From: Xanthomarina sp. F2636L
GTDB lineage: Bacteria; Bacteroidota; Bacteroidia; Flavobacteriales; Flavobacteriaceae
Direction of reading: 5' to 3'
DNA: 64,000 bases
Assembly: GCF_026410195.1 (NCBI RefSeq)
Contig: NZ_JAPMLM010000065.1
Coordinates: 1 to 64,000 of the forward strand
Within the stretch, counting starts at the first letter, position 1, and each line of letters begins with the position of its first letter. Under the pieces are notes generated by a model. It did not search any database. It worked only from the letters and a program-made list of their open reading frames with translations, and was not told the origin of the DNA. Shown here in pieces: positions 9,112 to 19,521 of the stretch. Both the position numbers and the translations under genes were made by a program.

Positions 9112-10167
9112 TTAAAATTTCATTATTGTGAACTCCGTTATATCACAATCGTTACAATACCAAACTTGAATAAAGTATATGTAATTTTCATTATCAATAA
9201 TATCAGAATTTGATTGGGATAAAGTTGTTTGTGTGAATGTACTAAACATACCGTTTGGTGTGTCGGAGCCATCAATTATGTAGATAGGTAAAATTGAATT
9301 TTCGTTATATGCGTATTTGTTAGCTCGATATAGTCCAGCATAAGCAGTATTATGAACGCCATAACTTCCTGAATTGTCATTATCTTTCAATATTGCCTTA
9401 ATACCAGCAAGAACGGTTCCATCTGGAATCTGAACCCCTCTTCGTAATCGCGTGTAAGTTGAATACTCGTCAATAATCGGTAGTTCAAACCTATTAAATA
9501 TGTATTCACCTATAATTTCAGATATAACTTTCCCTGTTGCATCAACCTTAAGTGAACCATTATTATTACCTGCATATTGAGGTAGATAAAACTCTCCATT
9601 TTTAATCTCTAAAACACTACCTGTTCCAGTCTCAGTGATCCTTAGATTGTCATCAGGAGCATGATAATTTATATTAAATTTAGTATTCGTGCCATCTTTG
9701 AGACTAAGATTAAAAGCTGTAGTTGATTCGGTTGCAAAATCTGAAGAGTTGGAATGGGTTGATTCAGTTGCGAAATCTGAAGAGTTGGAATGTAGAGCAT
9801 AAGGCACAGTCTTAAGTTGTGTCGTGCCTAAATTAACAAAATCAGGGCCACCAGTGTTTATTAGCACCATTAAAAAATGATCATCTGAAGCCCAATCTAT
9901 GGCATTAAACGTTCCATAAACAGGTGTGCCTTCTCCAATGTTTAAAATAACTAAACCATTAGCATCAGTGTCTGGCATGTGTACTTCTTGATATACATTG
10001 GTTTGGGATGCTCCTTTTAATATTACAAACTGTATTAGTATTTCTGCATTAGTAAGGGGGTTGCCATTTTCATCTTTCACAATTGCCTTATAATTTATTC
10101 CATTTGTTTGTGATATTAAATTAGTGAAAGTGAATAAAGTTATTAGTAGTATTAATTTAAATTTCAT
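9112..10167 (-). CDS. Secreted protein of unknown function with internal duplication
   Basis: A 351-residue protein with an N-terminal signal peptide (residues 1-19, ending LIS). Residues about 22-125 (NYKAIVKDENGNPLTNAEIL ... TVPYALHS) are of a type seen at the N-terminus of many secreted flavobacterial proteins ahead of variable C-termini. Residues 126-137 and 138-149 are an exact tandem copy of HSNSSDFATEST. The C-terminal 120 residues hold two close Cys (WYCNDCD) and many aromatic residues and look like a beta-sandwich, but I do not recognise the fold. No T9SS C-terminal domain is obvious. It stands alone between kdsA and typA. Confidence 0.7.
   Translation of the reverse strand: MKFKLILLITLFTFTNLISQTNGINYKAIVKDENGNPLTNAEILIQFVILKGASQTNVYQEVHMPDTDANGLVILNIGEGTPVYGTFNAIDWASDDHFLMVLINTGGPDFVNLGTTQLKTVPYALHSNSSDFATESTHSNSSDFATESTTAFNLSLKDGTNTKFNINYHAPDDNLRITETGTGSVLEIKNGEFYLPQYAGNNNGSLKVDATGKVISEIIGEYIFNRFELPIIDEYSTYTRLRRGVQIPDGTVLAGIKAILKDNDNSGSYGVHNTAYAGLYRANKYAYNENSILPIYIIDGSDTPNGMFSTFTQTTLSQSNSDIIDNENYIYFIQVWYCNDCDITEFTIMKF
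9721..9792 (-). repeat. 36-bp tandem duplication in a secreted protein gene
   Basis: Two adjacent 36-bp copies encode HSNSSDFATEST twice with no amino acid change and very few silent changes, which suggests a fairly recent duplication. Confidence 0.85.
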
Positions 10168-10298
10168 TATTAAAGTTTTTGTTTGTTAGATAAATTTAAG
10201 GTAAAAAATTAATATTCAGTCATATAAAGCAGAAATTAATATTCAGTTGCGTTTAAAAAACTTGTTAATTATCACATACAACCTATTAAAATAAAACG

Positions 10299-10306
10299 TA
10301 ACTTTG
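10299..10306 (+). promoter_or_regulatory. Putative -7 box for typA
   Basis: TAACTTTG matches TAnnTTTG exactly and is followed by CACGC, 23 nt upstream of the typA ATG. Confidence 0.5.
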
Positions 10307-10329
10307 CACGCTCAAAATAAAGCACCTAT

Positions 10330-12129
10330 ATGGCTAACATTAAAAACATTGCAATTATTGCCCACGTCGATCATGGTAAAACTACTATGGTTGATAAAAT
10401 CATGTACCATTGTCAATTATTTCGTGAAAACGAAAATACTGGCGATTTAATTCTAGATAATAACGATCTAGAGAGAGAACGAGGTATTACTATTACTTCT
10501 AAAAATGTGTCTGTTATTTATAAAGACACAAAAATTAATATTATTGATACTCCTGGTCACGCCGATTTTGGTGGTGAAGTAGAGAGGGTATTAAACATGG
10601 CTGATGGTGTTTTATTGTTAGTTGATGCTTTTGAAGGCCCTATGCCTCAAACACGTTTTGTTTTACAAAAAGCAATTGATTTAGGTTTAAAACCATGTGT
10701 GGTTGTAAATAAAGTCGATAAAGAAAACTGTACTCCAGACGATGTCCATGAGGCTGTATTCGATTTGATGTTTGAACTAGGGGCAGAAGAGTGGCAACTA
10801 GATTTTCCAACGGTTTATGGTTCTGCCAAAAACAACTGGATGAGTGAAGATTGGAAAAATCCAACAGATAATATTGAACCATTATTAGACATGGTTATCG
10901 AACATATTCCTGCTCCAAAAATTGTTAAAGGAAATACACAAATGTTAATTACATCTTTAGATTTTTCGTCTTTTACGGGGCGAATAGCTATTGGACGTTT
11001 AACTCGTGGTGAATTAAAAGTAGGTCAAAACATTTCTTTAGTAAAAAGAGATGGTAAGATTGTTAAAAATAAAATTAAAGAACTTCATGTTTTTGAAGGC
11101 GTTGGCCGTAAAAAAGTAGAAGAAGTTCAGACAGGTGATATTTGTGCGATTGTTGGCCTTGAAGGTTTTGAAATTGGTGATACTGTTGCGGATTTTGAAA
11201 ATCCAGAAGGCTTAAAAACCATAGCTATAGACGAACCAACAATGAGTATGTTATTTACAATTAACGATTCTCCTTTCTTTGGGAAAGATGGAAAGTTTGT
11301 AACTTCTAGACATATTAAGGATCGTTTAAATAAAGAACTAGAAAAGAATCTGGCATTACGTGTTAATGAAACTGATAGTGCAGATAAATTCATCGTTTTT
11401 GGACGTGGTGTATTACACTTATCGGTTTTAATAGAAACGATGCGTCGTGAAGGTTATGAACTTCAAATTGGTCAACCACAAGTAATAATTAAAGAAATAG
11501 ATGGTGTAAAATGTGAGCCAATTGAAGAGATGACAATAGATTTACCAGAAGAAGTTTCAGGAAAAGCTATTGAAATGGTTTCTACTCGTAAAGGCGAAAT
11601 GTTAAGTATGGAAGCTAAAGGAGACAGAATGGTTTGTAAGTTTATGGTACCTTCAAGGGGAATTATTGGCTTACGTAACCAGCTTTTAACTGCTACAGCA
11701 GGAGAGGCGATTATGGCTCATAGGTTTAAGGAGTATCAACCTTTAAAAGGTGGAATTCCAGAACGTCAAAATGGATCTTTAGTATCTATGGAAAAAGGTC
11801 AAGCTATTCCTTATTCTATTGATAAATTACAAGATAGAGGGAAGTTTTTTGTTGATCCAGGTGAAGATATTTACGAAGGACAAGTAATTGGTGAAAACTC
11901 TCGTGGAGACGATATGACTGTTAATGTAACCAAAACCAAAAAGTTAAGTAACGTACGTAGTTCTGGAGCAGATGATAAAGCGAAGATTGTACCAGCTATT
12001 AAGTTTTCTTTAGAAGAAGCTTTAGAATATATTCAAAAAGATGAATATGTTGAGGTAACACCAAATCACTTGCGTTTACGTAAAATATACTTAACTGAAG
12101 TAGAGCGTAAAAGAAACAAGGCTATTTAA
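10330..12129 (+). CDS. typA: Translational GTPase TypA/BipA
   Basis: A 599-residue ribosome-associated GTPase of the EF-G-like family, involved in ribosome assembly and stress adaptation. The G motifs are clear: AHVDHGKTT (P-loop, about residues 10-18), RERGIT (switch I), DTPGHADFGGEV (switch II) and NKVDK. The C-terminus contains the BipA-specific segment RGIIGLRNQLLTATAGEAIM and GSLVSMEKGQAIPYS. Length matches the family. It is monocistronic, with a promoter box at 10299 and a strong hairpin terminator at 12154. Confidence 0.96.
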   Translation: MANIKNIAIIAHVDHGKTTMVDKIMYHCQLFRENENTGDLILDNNDLERERGITITSKNVSVIYKDTKINIIDTPGHADFGGEVERVLNMADGVLLLVDAFEGPMPQTRFVLQKAIDLGLKPCVVVNKVDKENCTPDDVHEAVFDLMFELGAEEWQLDFPTVYGSAKNNWMSEDWKNPTDNIEPLLDMVIEHIPAPKIVKGNTQMLITSLDFSSFTGRIAIGRLTRGELKVGQNISLVKRDGKIVKNKIKELHVFEGVGRKKVEEVQTGDICAIVGLEGFEIGDTVADFENPEGLKTIAIDEPTMSMLFTINDSPFFGKDGKFVTSRHIKDRLNKELEKNLALRVNETDSADKFIVFGRGVLHLSVLIETMRREGYELQIGQPQVIIKEIDGVKCEPIEEMTIDLPEEVSGKAIEMVSTRKGEMLSMEAKGDRMVCKFMVPSRGIIGLRNQLLTATAGEAIMAHRFKEYQPLKGGIPERQNGSLVSMEKGQAIPYSIDKLQDRGKFFVDPGEDIYEGQVIGENSRGDDMTVNVTKTKKLSNVRSSGADDKAKIVPAIKFSLEEALEYIQKDEYVEVTPNHLRLRKIYLTEVERKRNKAI

Positions 12130-12153
12130 TTAAATAGTTTAATAATTATATCT

Positions 12154-12190
12154 AAAGAGGAATTCTATAAACGAATTCCTCTTTTTTTTT
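12154..12190 (+). terminator. Intrinsic terminator after typA
   Basis: A 12-bp perfect stem AAAGAGGAATTC / GAATTCCTCTTT with a 7-nt loop, followed by a T run, begins 25 nt after the typA stop. Confidence 0.9.
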
Positions 12191-12312
12191 AGTTGTAAAT
12201 ACAATTAGATATAACTTTTTTTGAATTTATTAAGCACAACGGGAGGGTGATGTTGCTGGGACTGTTTAGTTAATATTGATTTAATAAACCAATATTATGT
12301 GTTAAATAAAGA

Positions 12313-13473
12313 TTAGTCATTAGCGTTCTTTAATCCCAGAATGCTGAAAAACAAACTAAAAAATATTACTTGCATCCCCAGAAGTATTGTAAATACTGCG
12401 GGTATAATAATCCTTAAGGTTTCTGACGGATTCAGTTCTCCAAAATCTGAATGTCTCCAAATACTGAATCCATAATAACTTAATATTACCCCAAGAATAA
12501 GAAATAGAACGCCGATTACCAAACCAGTTTCTAGGTTTAAATAATTGAATAACTTGTTGTAACGATTGCTCTTAGGAAGCAAGTTGTTTTCTACTGCATA
12601 AATTTTTGTCAGCGCATAAAAAACAATAAACTGAAAGCCAATTAGCACCATACTAGAAGAATATAGTAAAGTGTGAATATCTAATTTAACATTATTGATA
12701 ACAATTGGGTGACTTATAATTATGGCTGAAGTAATAATGCCTAAGAGTATCAGAATGATACCTGGAATAAAAAAAAGCCATTGCGGACTGTATAAAAGTA
12801 AAAACCTTAAATGCCTCCAGCCATCCCTCCAGGTGTTAAGATGAGGTGCTCTAGTTCTTCCGTCTGGTTTTAAAGTAGTTGGTACTTCGGTAATGGTTAG
12901 ATTATTTAGTTTGGATTTTACAATCATTTCTGAGGCAAACTCCATTCCAGTAGTTTTTAAATCCATTTTATAATAAGCTTCTTTACTAAAGCCTCTTAGC
13001 CCACAATGAAAATCGCCTATATTAATTTTATAGAACAATCGTCCTAAGAAAGACAAAACAGGATTGCCTAAATATTTATGTAGAAACGGCATGGCTCCTT
13101 CTTCAATCCCTCCTTTAAAGCGATTTCCCATTACTAAATCAGTACCAGCCCTAAGCTCTTTTAAAAAGGGTAATAAATTTTCAAAATTATAACTGTCATC
13201 GGCATCGGCCATAATAATATAGGTTCCTGAAGCAGCAATTATACCTCCTTTCAGAGCGCTTCCGTAACCCTTTTCTTCAACTGGTACTACTATAGTATCG
13301 TGACTTTTTGCTATGTCTTGAGACCCATCTGTGCTACCATTATCTGCTATTATAATTTCACCTGCAACCTGATTGGTTTGTAAAAATCGTTTCGCTTTTG
13401 TAATACATATGGCTATAGTCTCGGCCTCATTTAAGCATGGCATAACAATAGATAATTCAGGTTTTTTTTCCAT
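12313..13473 (-). CDS. Family 2 glycosyltransferase with C-terminal membrane helices (polyprenyl-phosphate sugar synthase-like)
   Basis: A 386-residue protein. The GT2 domain (about residues 1-235) shows SIVMPCLNEAETI, IIADNGSTDGS, KGGIIAASGTYIIMADADDS and MGNRFKGG; the GDFHCGLRGFSKEAYYKM segment is typical of the dolichyl-phosphate mannose/glucose synthase group. After residue about 235 there are four membrane spans, as in GtrB-like enzymes. It would transfer a sugar from a nucleotide donor to polyprenyl phosphate at the inner membrane. It is translationally coupled (17-nt overlap) to the GT-C-like membrane protein upstream, a plausible user of the lipid-linked sugar. The same module occurs again at 25822-27899. 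Confidence 0.87.
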   Translation of the reverse strand: MEKKPELSIVMPCLNEAETIAICITKAKRFLQTNQVAGEIIIADNGSTDGSQDIAKSHDTIVVPVEEKGYGSALKGGIIAASGTYIIMADADDSYNFENLLPFLKELRAGTDLVMGNRFKGGIEEGAMPFLHKYLGNPVLSFLGRLFYKINIGDFHCGLRGFSKEAYYKMDLKTTGMEFASEMIVKSKLNNLTITEVPTTLKPDGRTRAPHLNTWRDGWRHLRFLLLYSPQWLFFIPGIILILLGIITSAIIISHPIVINNVKLDIHTLLYSSSMVLIGFQFIVFYALTKIYAVENNLLPKSNRYNKLFNYLNLETGLVIGVLFLILGVILSYYGFSIWRHSDFGELNPSETLRIIIPAVFTILLGMQVIFFSLFFSILGLKNAND

Positions 13474-14740
13474 GCTTGATTAACTTTAAAAGAATAATAA
13501 ATATTAAGAAAAATAAAGAATAATTATAAAATAAATACCTCATAATGGAATGACTCGCTAAAGCAACAATTAAAGCATTTGAAAGGATTAATGACGAAAA
13601 TAGAAATAAATAGAGAATAAACTTGTTGTTTGAGACGAAGAATCTTATTCCGCTATAAATAAAGACAAGAATCATAAAAAACAATAATAATTCCGATTTA
13701 AATCCATGAATTAGATTGTTGTAATACAGTTTTATCCATTTGTTGAAGTTATTTTTTATTAAAACTTTTACAATATTACCACTTGTATCTTCAATACCAA
13801 CCCTTGCTTCTCTTATAGAATATCCACGATTTAAATAATATTCGGTACCACGATCGTGTACTGTGTAATTGCATATTTTGCCTAAATTGTTGTGAAAATG
13901 GTTGTAATAGTCCTTGTACGAATTTCTTTCTTTGCTTGACAATAACCAGTTGTTTTCTTCTATAAAACCATAACAATCCTTAAAAATATTTTTATCGTCT
14001 TCGTCTTTTATATATTGAATATCTGACGCATCACTTACATAAAAAGCAGCTCCAGACATACAGATATTAGTAAATGGAGTTGTTACAAAAAGATTGTCTT
14101 TTAGTTTGTGGTAGGTTCTATCCATTAAAGTAATAACAACTGGAATAAGAAGTAATAAAATAATGTTTCTAAGATGAGGTCGTTTTAATGCTAATGTTTT
14201 TATTTTAATGATATAAATAACTAGTATTATAATTGGCAAGACAATAAATTGGCCTCGAGTTAAAGCTAAAAGAATGAATGTGATTAATAAAAGCCGAAAC
14301 GATTTTATGTGATAATTTGTAAGAAAATCTGTAGAAAAAGCAATAAATAAAAGATAAAGAGGATAACTTAAACCTTCAGAACAAATGTTATTTGCTATAT
14401 ATAAAGGTCCAAAAAATGGGAAAATTAAAAGTGCCAGAAAAACAAACTCACTGATAATATGTAACTGTAATAGCTTCGAAATTCTTGTTAGCACAACATG
14501 AACCGCAAATAGCCCAAATAAAAGTTGAAAGCCCACAGTAAAAACATTGAAATAATCTTGAAAAATAAATGTAAACAATTTTGCAAATAACGAATAACCA
14601 GGAGTTCTATAAATTTGTGCATTTAGATAACTTCCTGTATCAGGTGTATATATAGCATCATGAAAAATAAGAATCATGAATGTTAGCACATAAATTATTA
14701 TAAATAGAAACTGTTTGTTTATTTTTTTTAAATAGTCCAA
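13457..14740 (-). CDS. Polytopic membrane protein, GT-C glycosyltransferase-like
   Basis: A 427-residue protein with roughly ten to eleven membrane spans. Near the N-terminus it has DAIYTPDTGSYLNAQIYRTP-G, an acidic loop after the first span that resembles the catalytic loop of GT-C fold enzymes (ArnT/PMT type), which use polyprenyl-phosphate sugars. The same pattern ([IY]xPD[ST]xxY...RTPG) appears in the protein encoded at 25822-27168. The gene overlaps the downstream GT2 gene by 17 nt on the same strand. The acceptor and sugar are unknown, and GT-C membership is an inference from topology and this loop. Confidence 0.68.
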   Translation of the reverse strand: MDYLKKINKQFLFIIIYVLTFMILIFHDAIYTPDTGSYLNAQIYRTPGYSLFAKLFTFIFQDYFNVFTVGFQLLFGLFAVHVVLTRISKLLQLHIISEFVFLALLIFPFFGPLYIANNICSEGLSYPLYLLFIAFSTDFLTNYHIKSFRLLLITFILLALTRGQFIVLPIIILVIYIIKIKTLALKRPHLRNIILLLLIPVVITLMDRTYHKLKDNLFVTTPFTNICMSGAAFYVSDASDIQYIKDEDDKNIFKDCYGFIEENNWLLSSKERNSYKDYYNHFHNNLGKICNYTVHDRGTEYYLNRGYSIREARVGIEDTSGNIVKVLIKNNFNKWIKLYYNNLIHGFKSELLLFFMILVFIYSGIRFFVSNNKFILYLFLFSSLILSNALIVALASHSIMRYLFYNYSLFFLIFIILLKLIKHGKKT

Positions 14741-14960
14741 CGTTACTTTTTTTAGCGATTAAATATAAGTAAACCATTCTATTAAAAAAGTAGCTACATT
14801 AAAAATGTCTTGCTATTTTTTTTTAAAAATTATATCAAATTATGAAGCTTAAGTAATAGTATTCGCTTATTTTGTAAACGATTTATTTTCTTAAGATAAA
14901 TAGGTATTAATTTTTTTTGAAAGAAAAGAACTTTAATTTTAGATTTTCATATAGATACTC

Positions 14961-15941
14961 ATGAGCGACTTTAAAGTTGTAACATATTCAGATAAAAATC
15001 ACAAAATTTGGAATCATTTTGTCCAAACCTCAAAAAATGGAACTTTTTTATGTCATCGTGATTTTATGGAGTACCATCAAGATAGATTTAAAGATCAATC
15101 CTTCTTGATTTTTAAAGATAAAAAACTAGTTGCACTTTTCCCTGCAAACATTAAGAATCATATTATTTATTCGCATCAAGGACTTACTTATGGTGGCTTG
15201 ATAGTTGGTAAGAATGCTACCTTTAAAACTATTATGAAAGTTTTTAAAAGTTTGCTTGAAACTATAGAAAATTTAGGGTTTGAAGAACTAATAATAAAAC
15301 CAACACCAAGAATATACCATACACATCCAAGCGATGAAGTAGATTACTTGTTATTTAAACTTCAAGCCGAGCTTATAAGAAAAGATTTAACTTTAGTTAT
15401 AGATACTAAGGATCCAATTAAAATAAGTTCATCTAACAGAAAGAGAGGTTTAAAAAAAGCACATAAAAACAATTTAATTATTAAGGAAGAGTCTGATTTA
15501 GATTTGTTTTGGAATCAGATTCTAAAACCAAACCTAAAGGAGAAACATGGTGTAGAACCGGTTCATACTTTGGAAGAAATAAACTATTTAAAATCTAAAT
15601 TTCCTAATAATATTAGGCAATTTAATGTATATAATGACAATAATATTGTTGCAGGAACTACCATTTTTGAGACTGAGAAAGTGGCTCATGCCCAATACAT
15701 TTCAGCAAACCATACCAAGCAAGAATTAGGTAGTTTGGACCTGTTGTTTCATCATTTAATTCATGATGTTTATGAGTCTAAGCCCTATTTCGATTTTGGT
15801 ATATGTAGTGAAAATGGCGGTAAGCAAATAAATTCAGGCTTACAATCTTGGAAAGAATCTTTTGGAGCCAGAAGTATTTCGCATGATGTTTATAGTGTTT
15901 TAGCCAAAAACCATGTTAATTTAAACGATATTTTAATATGA
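14961..15941 (+). CDS. FemAB/GNAT-like acyltransferase
   Basis: A 326-residue cytosolic protein resembling the GNAT/FemAB-like group found in exopolysaccharide loci. Support comes from the N-terminal [13 protein letters not shown], the central [17 protein letters not shown] helix, [18 protein letters not shown] and [18 protein letters not shown], which follow the double-GNAT pattern of this group. Its last 4 nt overlap the start of the sugar aminotransferase gene (ATGA), so the two are translationally coupled. An N-acylation of the amino sugar made by the neighbour is a reasonable guess; a peptide-transfer role like FemAB cannot be excluded. Confidence 0.75.
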   Translation: MSDFKVVTYSDKNHKIWNHFVQTSKNGTFLCHRDFMEYHQDRFKDQSFLIFKDKKLVALFPANIKNHIIYSHQGLTYGGLIVGKNATFKTIMKVFKSLLETIENLGFEELIIKPTPRIYHTHPSDEVDYLLFKLQAELIRKDLTLVIDTKDPIKISSSNRKRGLKKAHKNNLIIKEESDLDLFWNQILKPNLKEKHGVEPVHTLEEINYLKSKFPNNIRQFNVYNDNNIVAGTTIFETEKVAHAQYISANHTKQELGSLDLLFHHLIHDVYESKPYFDFGICSENGGKQINSGLQSWKESFGARSISHDVYSVLAKNHVNLNDILI

Positions 15942-17038
15942 TAAAGTTTTTAGACTTAAATAAAATCAACAAAAGATTTGAACCTGAATTTAATAATAAA
16001 TTTAAACAATTTTTAGACTCAGGACATTATATTTTAGGTAAAGAAGTAGCAACTTTCGAAACTAATTTTGCTAAGTATTGTGGTTCAAAATATAGTATAG
16101 GAACTAGTAATGGTTTGGATGCTTTAAGCTTAATATTTAAAGCCTATATAGAACTAGGAATTTTAAAAACTGGAGATCATGTGTTAATTCCGGCAAATAC
16201 TTTTTTTGCAAGTGCCTTGGCCGTTATAAATTCCGGATTGATTCCTGTTTTTGTTGAGCCAGAAATTAACACCTTTAATATGTCGGTACAGGAAATTGAA
16301 AAGCAATTAACACCGAAGGTTAAAGCTATAATGGTTGTGCATTTATATGGACAATTAGTTAATATGGAAGCTATTAATGTTCTTGCAGAAAAAAATAATT
16401 TAATCATTATTGAGGACGCAGCTCAAGCACATGGAGCAGAGAACAAAGCTGGTAAAAAAGCGGGAAATTTAGGTCATGTCGCTGCTTTTAGTTTTTATCC
16501 TAGCAAGAATTTGGGGGCTTTGGGAGATGGAGGAGCAGTCACTACTAACGATCCTGTTTTAGCAAAAACCATCAAAAAACTTCACAATTATGGCGCTGAT
16601 AAAAAGTATGAATATAGTCTAGTGGGTTTTAACAACAGATTAGACGAAATACAAGCCATGTTTTTAAATATTAAATTAAATGCGTTAGATGATGATAATT
16701 TTAAACGACAAGAAATTGCAAAACGGTATCTAACTGAAATATCCTCAAATAAGATAGAACTTCCATTTTATGATGGCTCTAAAAACCATGTGTTTCATGT
16801 ATTTGTAGTAAGAGTAAGAGAACGAGAAAATTTTGTCTCTTATTTAAAAAAACATGATATTGAAACTTTAATTCATTACCCAATTCCACCTCACAAACAA
16901 AAGGCTTTAGTTCATTTTAATAATTTAAGTTTGCCCATTACCGAAAATATTCATAAAACGGTTGTTAGTCTTCCAATTAGTCCAGTAATGACAGACAAGG
17001 ATGTTGCCCAAATTATAGAAATAATAAATTATTATTAA
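15938..17038 (+). CDS. DegT/DnrJ/EryC1/StrS family sugar aminotransferase
   Basis: A 366-residue PLP enzyme. The internal aldimine lysine is Lys190 in [17 protein letters not shown]; the PLP-binding acidic residue is Asp160 in [10 protein letters not shown], and [15 protein letters not shown] is the family's substrate-loop segment. Length is typical. Such enzymes aminate nucleotide keto-sugars. With the FdtA-like 3,4-ketoisomerase at 20359 and the acyltransferase upstream it could build a dTDP-3-amino-3,6-dideoxyhexose (Fuc3N or Qui3N type), although dTDP-glucose synthesis genes are not in the window. The flippase gene follows directly with no gap. Confidence 0.9.
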   Translation: MIKFLDLNKINKRFEPEFNNKFKQFLDSGHYILGKEVATFETNFAKYCGSKYSIGTSNGLDALSLIFKAYIELGILKTGDHVLIPANTFFASALAVINSGLIPVFVEPEINTFNMSVQEIEKQLTPKVKAIMVVHLYGQLVNMEAINVLAEKNNLIIIEDAAQAHGAENKAGKKAGNLGHVAAFSFYPSKNLGALGDGGAVTTNDPVLAKTIKKLHNYGADKKYEYSLVGFNNRLDEIQAMFLNIKLNALDDDNFKRQEIAKRYLTEISSNKIELPFYDGSKNHVFHVFVVRVRERENFVSYLKKHDIETLIHYPIPPHKQKALVHFNNLSLPITENIHKTVVSLPISPVMTDKDVAQIIEIINYY

Positions 17039-18355
17039 TTGAAAAAATTAATTAAATACATAAACAATAACGTTTTAATTAAAGTTGCTTCGTTAAATTC
17101 TGTGTCGCTTTTAACCAGAATTGTCGGAGGACTTTTAACCTCGAATGCTATTGCTCATTTTATTGGAGCAGAAGGTATGGCACTTATCGGGAATTTAAGA
17201 AATTTTGTGTATTCCATTCAGTCTTTGGCTACTTTAGGTTTGTATAATGGTGTTGTTAAATATATTGCGGAATTTAAAAGTAATACTGTTGAGTTAAGCA
17301 AAACCATTTCTTCTACTTTTTATTTAGGTTTTATTTCAACTGTTGTCGTATCATTTTTGTGTTATTTTAATGCTGAATTTATTAATGATATTATTTTTCC
17401 CAAGTACAATGACTACGCTTATGTTATTGAAGTGTTAGCCATTGCTTTACCATTTTACACTTTGAATATGTTTACATTTTCAATAATGAATGGCTTTTCA
17501 AAGTTTAAAATTCTGATTATAATTAATATTATTGGTCAGATTCTAGGTGTGTCAGTTACCTTGTTATTAATTTATAAAAACCGGATTGATGGTGCTTTAA
17601 TTTCTGTTGTTATTTCAGAGTCTTTAATCTTTCTAATCACCTTAGTTGGAATTGTTAATCAACGTAGTTTAATACCTTTAATAAAGATAAGTAACGTCAG
17701 ATTTATAAACATAAAAAAATTGAGTTCTTATTCTGTTATGGCCTTATTTTCGGCTATGGTTATTCCTATGGTCGCCATTGGAATACGAAATTATATAAGT
17801 GATAACATTGGTTTGCGCGAAGCAGGATTCTGGGAAGCCATGACCCGTATTTCTAAGTATTATTTGATGTTTGTAAGTTCTTTGTTGACACTTTATATTT
17901 TGCCTCGTCTATCAGAAATTAACAATCCAAAGGAGTTTAGAAACGAAGTTTTTAATTTTTATAAAACCATTATTCCAATTTTTGCGGGCGGGTTGTTGGT
18001 TATTTACTTATTGAGGAGCTATATCATTACAATTGTTTTTTCTAGCGAATTTAAACCTGTAGAAGAATTGTTTTTATGGCAACTATTAGGGGATTTCGTG
18101 AAAGTGTTATCCATTGTAATTGCCTATCAATTTTTAGCTAAGCGCATGTTCTGGCACTATATAATTACTGAAGCTTTTTCGGTGCTAATTCTTTATGTGT
18201 CTAGTGTTTTGTTTGTAGATATGTATGGCGTAAAAGGTGCAACCATCGCACATTTTGTTACATATGTTTTATATTACTGTGTGATTTTACTTATTTTTAG
18301 TTCGTCACTTTTTGGAGTTATTCCAGATGAAAAAGATTTAACTATTAATGATTAG
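17039..18355 (+). CDS. O-antigen/polysaccharide flippase (Wzx-like)
   Basis: A 438-residue membrane protein with about twelve spans, of the MATE-like polysaccharide transporter group; the N-terminus SLLTRIVGGLLTSNAIAHFI and GAEGMALIGNLRNFVYSIQS are typical of O-antigen translocases. It would move lipid-linked glycan units across the inner membrane. The start codon is TTG, directly abutting the preceding stop codon; no ATG fits better at this end. The 3' end overlaps the convergent glycosyltransferase gene by 4 nt (TTAG). Confidence 0.87.
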   Translation: MKKLIKYINNNVLIKVASLNSVSLLTRIVGGLLTSNAIAHFIGAEGMALIGNLRNFVYSIQSLATLGLYNGVVKYIAEFKSNTVELSKTISSTFYLGFISTVVVSFLCYFNAEFINDIIFPKYNDYAYVIEVLAIALPFYTLNMFTFSIMNGFSKFKILIIINIIGQILGVSVTLLLIYKNRIDGALISVVISESLIFLITLVGIVNQRSLIPLIKISNVRFINIKKLSSYSVMALFSAMVIPMVAIGIRNYISDNIGLREAGFWEAMTRISKYYLMFVSSLLTLYILPRLSEINNPKEFRNEVFNFYKTIIPIFAGGLLVIYLLRSYIITIVFSSEFKPVEELFLWQLLGDFVKVLSIVIAYQFLAKRMFWHYIITEAFSVLILYVSSVLFVDMYGVKGATIAHFVTYVLYYCVILLIFSSSLFGVIPDEKDLTIND

Positions 18356-19497
18356 CATGTGCATCCCCAAATCTTCAGATATTTTTCAGCAATTAGAATA
18401 TAATGGTGCTCTTTTTCTATAAAATCTCTTGCGTTTTTTGAAATGTCTTTAATTAACGCGGGGTTTTCAATGAGCCATTCTAATTTTTCAACTATATATT
18501 TAACATCTGGTAAGGCATTTATAGCAACAGTATTTTCGGCTAAATTATAATAATTTAGCCATTCTTTCTCAGCACCTGTAAAAACGACCTTTCCTTTTGC
18601 CATTGCCTCTAAAGCATTATAGCCTTGATCGAAACTGTAGAGCTGATCTAAAACTATATGAGCTTGATTGTACACTTCAATGTACTGATTGTAGGGAAGA
18701 TTATAAGTTGTATGAATTTCTACCTTATTGCCATATTTTTTTTGAATAACCTCTAAAGCTTCTATAAAAAAATGAGAACCTTTTTTTATTTGAGACAAGG
18801 TGTTTATCCCATGAAAGATGTGAATTTTATCAGTTACATTAATTGGTTCAAAAGGTATTTTGTCTGTATTTATTGGGTTTGGGATTAATCCTAAATAAGC
18901 ACTGTTACCTATTAAGGGAATATGATAATCCATATCTGAAGCAATCACACCACAACTATGTTTATAAATAAACTCATGAAGTTTTTTATAAGCTGGACTT
19001 ATATATTTTAAACAATAATCGAATTGTTTTTTAAGGGCTTTGTTGTTTAAATAAGGCGACAATACAGAATAAGCTTCTTTTTCTTTTAAATAATGACTAA
19101 TATTTATAAAATCGTCACCACAAGACAGTAAAAATAATTTCTTATTTTGAGTGAATAATTTCTTCAATAAGGGGATTTGTAATTTTGGATGAATAGAAAG
19201 TGCATCCTCATTTATAAGTTGAACCACATCAAAGTGATGTAACTTTTTTAAGGCTTTTCTAAATTTATAAGCAACTTCTAAATCAGCTATATCAAAGTTA
19301 GTTAGCTTATGGATGGCTTTTCTAATAAAAAGTAAAATAGGCTTGTTGCAAGTTTTAATTGAAAGATCGATGTCAGAAGGAAACTGTTTAAAAAGGTCAC
19401 CATTTCCAACTAAAACAACGTCGTGTCCTAGTTTTTGTAATCCTTCCTTTAGGGAATTATGTAATCGACTAAATTCTCCAATTAAAAGTATTTGCAT
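18352..19497 (-). CDS. GT-B fold glycosyltransferase (GT4-like)
   Basis: A 381-residue protein. The start MQILLIGEFSRLHNSLKEGL is the usual first strand and helix of a GT-B enzyme, with VVLVGNG next. The C-terminal half has the donor-site segment DQLYSFDQGYNALEAMAKGK typical of GT4 proteins. A longer frame reaches 19560 but would run past the promoter box and overlap the divergent gene, so 19497 is chosen. The 3' end overlaps the flippase gene by 4 nt. The sugar and acceptor cannot be read from sequence. Confidence 0.82.
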   Translation of the reverse strand: MQILLIGEFSRLHNSLKEGLQKLGHDVVLVGNGDLFKQFPSDIDLSIKTCNKPILLFIRKAIHKLTNFDIADLEVAYKFRKALKKLHHFDVVQLINEDALSIHPKLQIPLLKKLFTQNKKLFLLSCGDDFINISHYLKEKEAYSVLSPYLNNKALKKQFDYCLKYISPAYKKLHEFIYKHSCGVIASDMDYHIPLIGNSAYLGLIPNPINTDKIPFEPINVTDKIHIFHGINTLSQIKKGSHFFIEALEVIQKKYGNKVEIHTTYNLPYNQYIEVYNQAHIVLDQLYSFDQGYNALEAMAKGKVVFTGAEKEWLNYYNLAENTVAINALPDVKYIVEKLEWLIENPALIKDISKNARDFIEKEHHYILIAEKYLKIWGCTC

Positions 19498-19508
19498 GCT
19501 TATTTTGA

Positions 19509-19516
19509 TACCTTTG
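19509..19516 (+). promoter_or_regulatory. Putative -7 box for the GT2 gene at 19539
   Basis: TACCTTTG matches TAnnTTTG 22 nt upstream of the ATG at 19539. It lies in the probable transcribed region of the opposing promoter at 19522-19529. Confidence 0.5.
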
Positions 19517-19521
19517 TTGTC

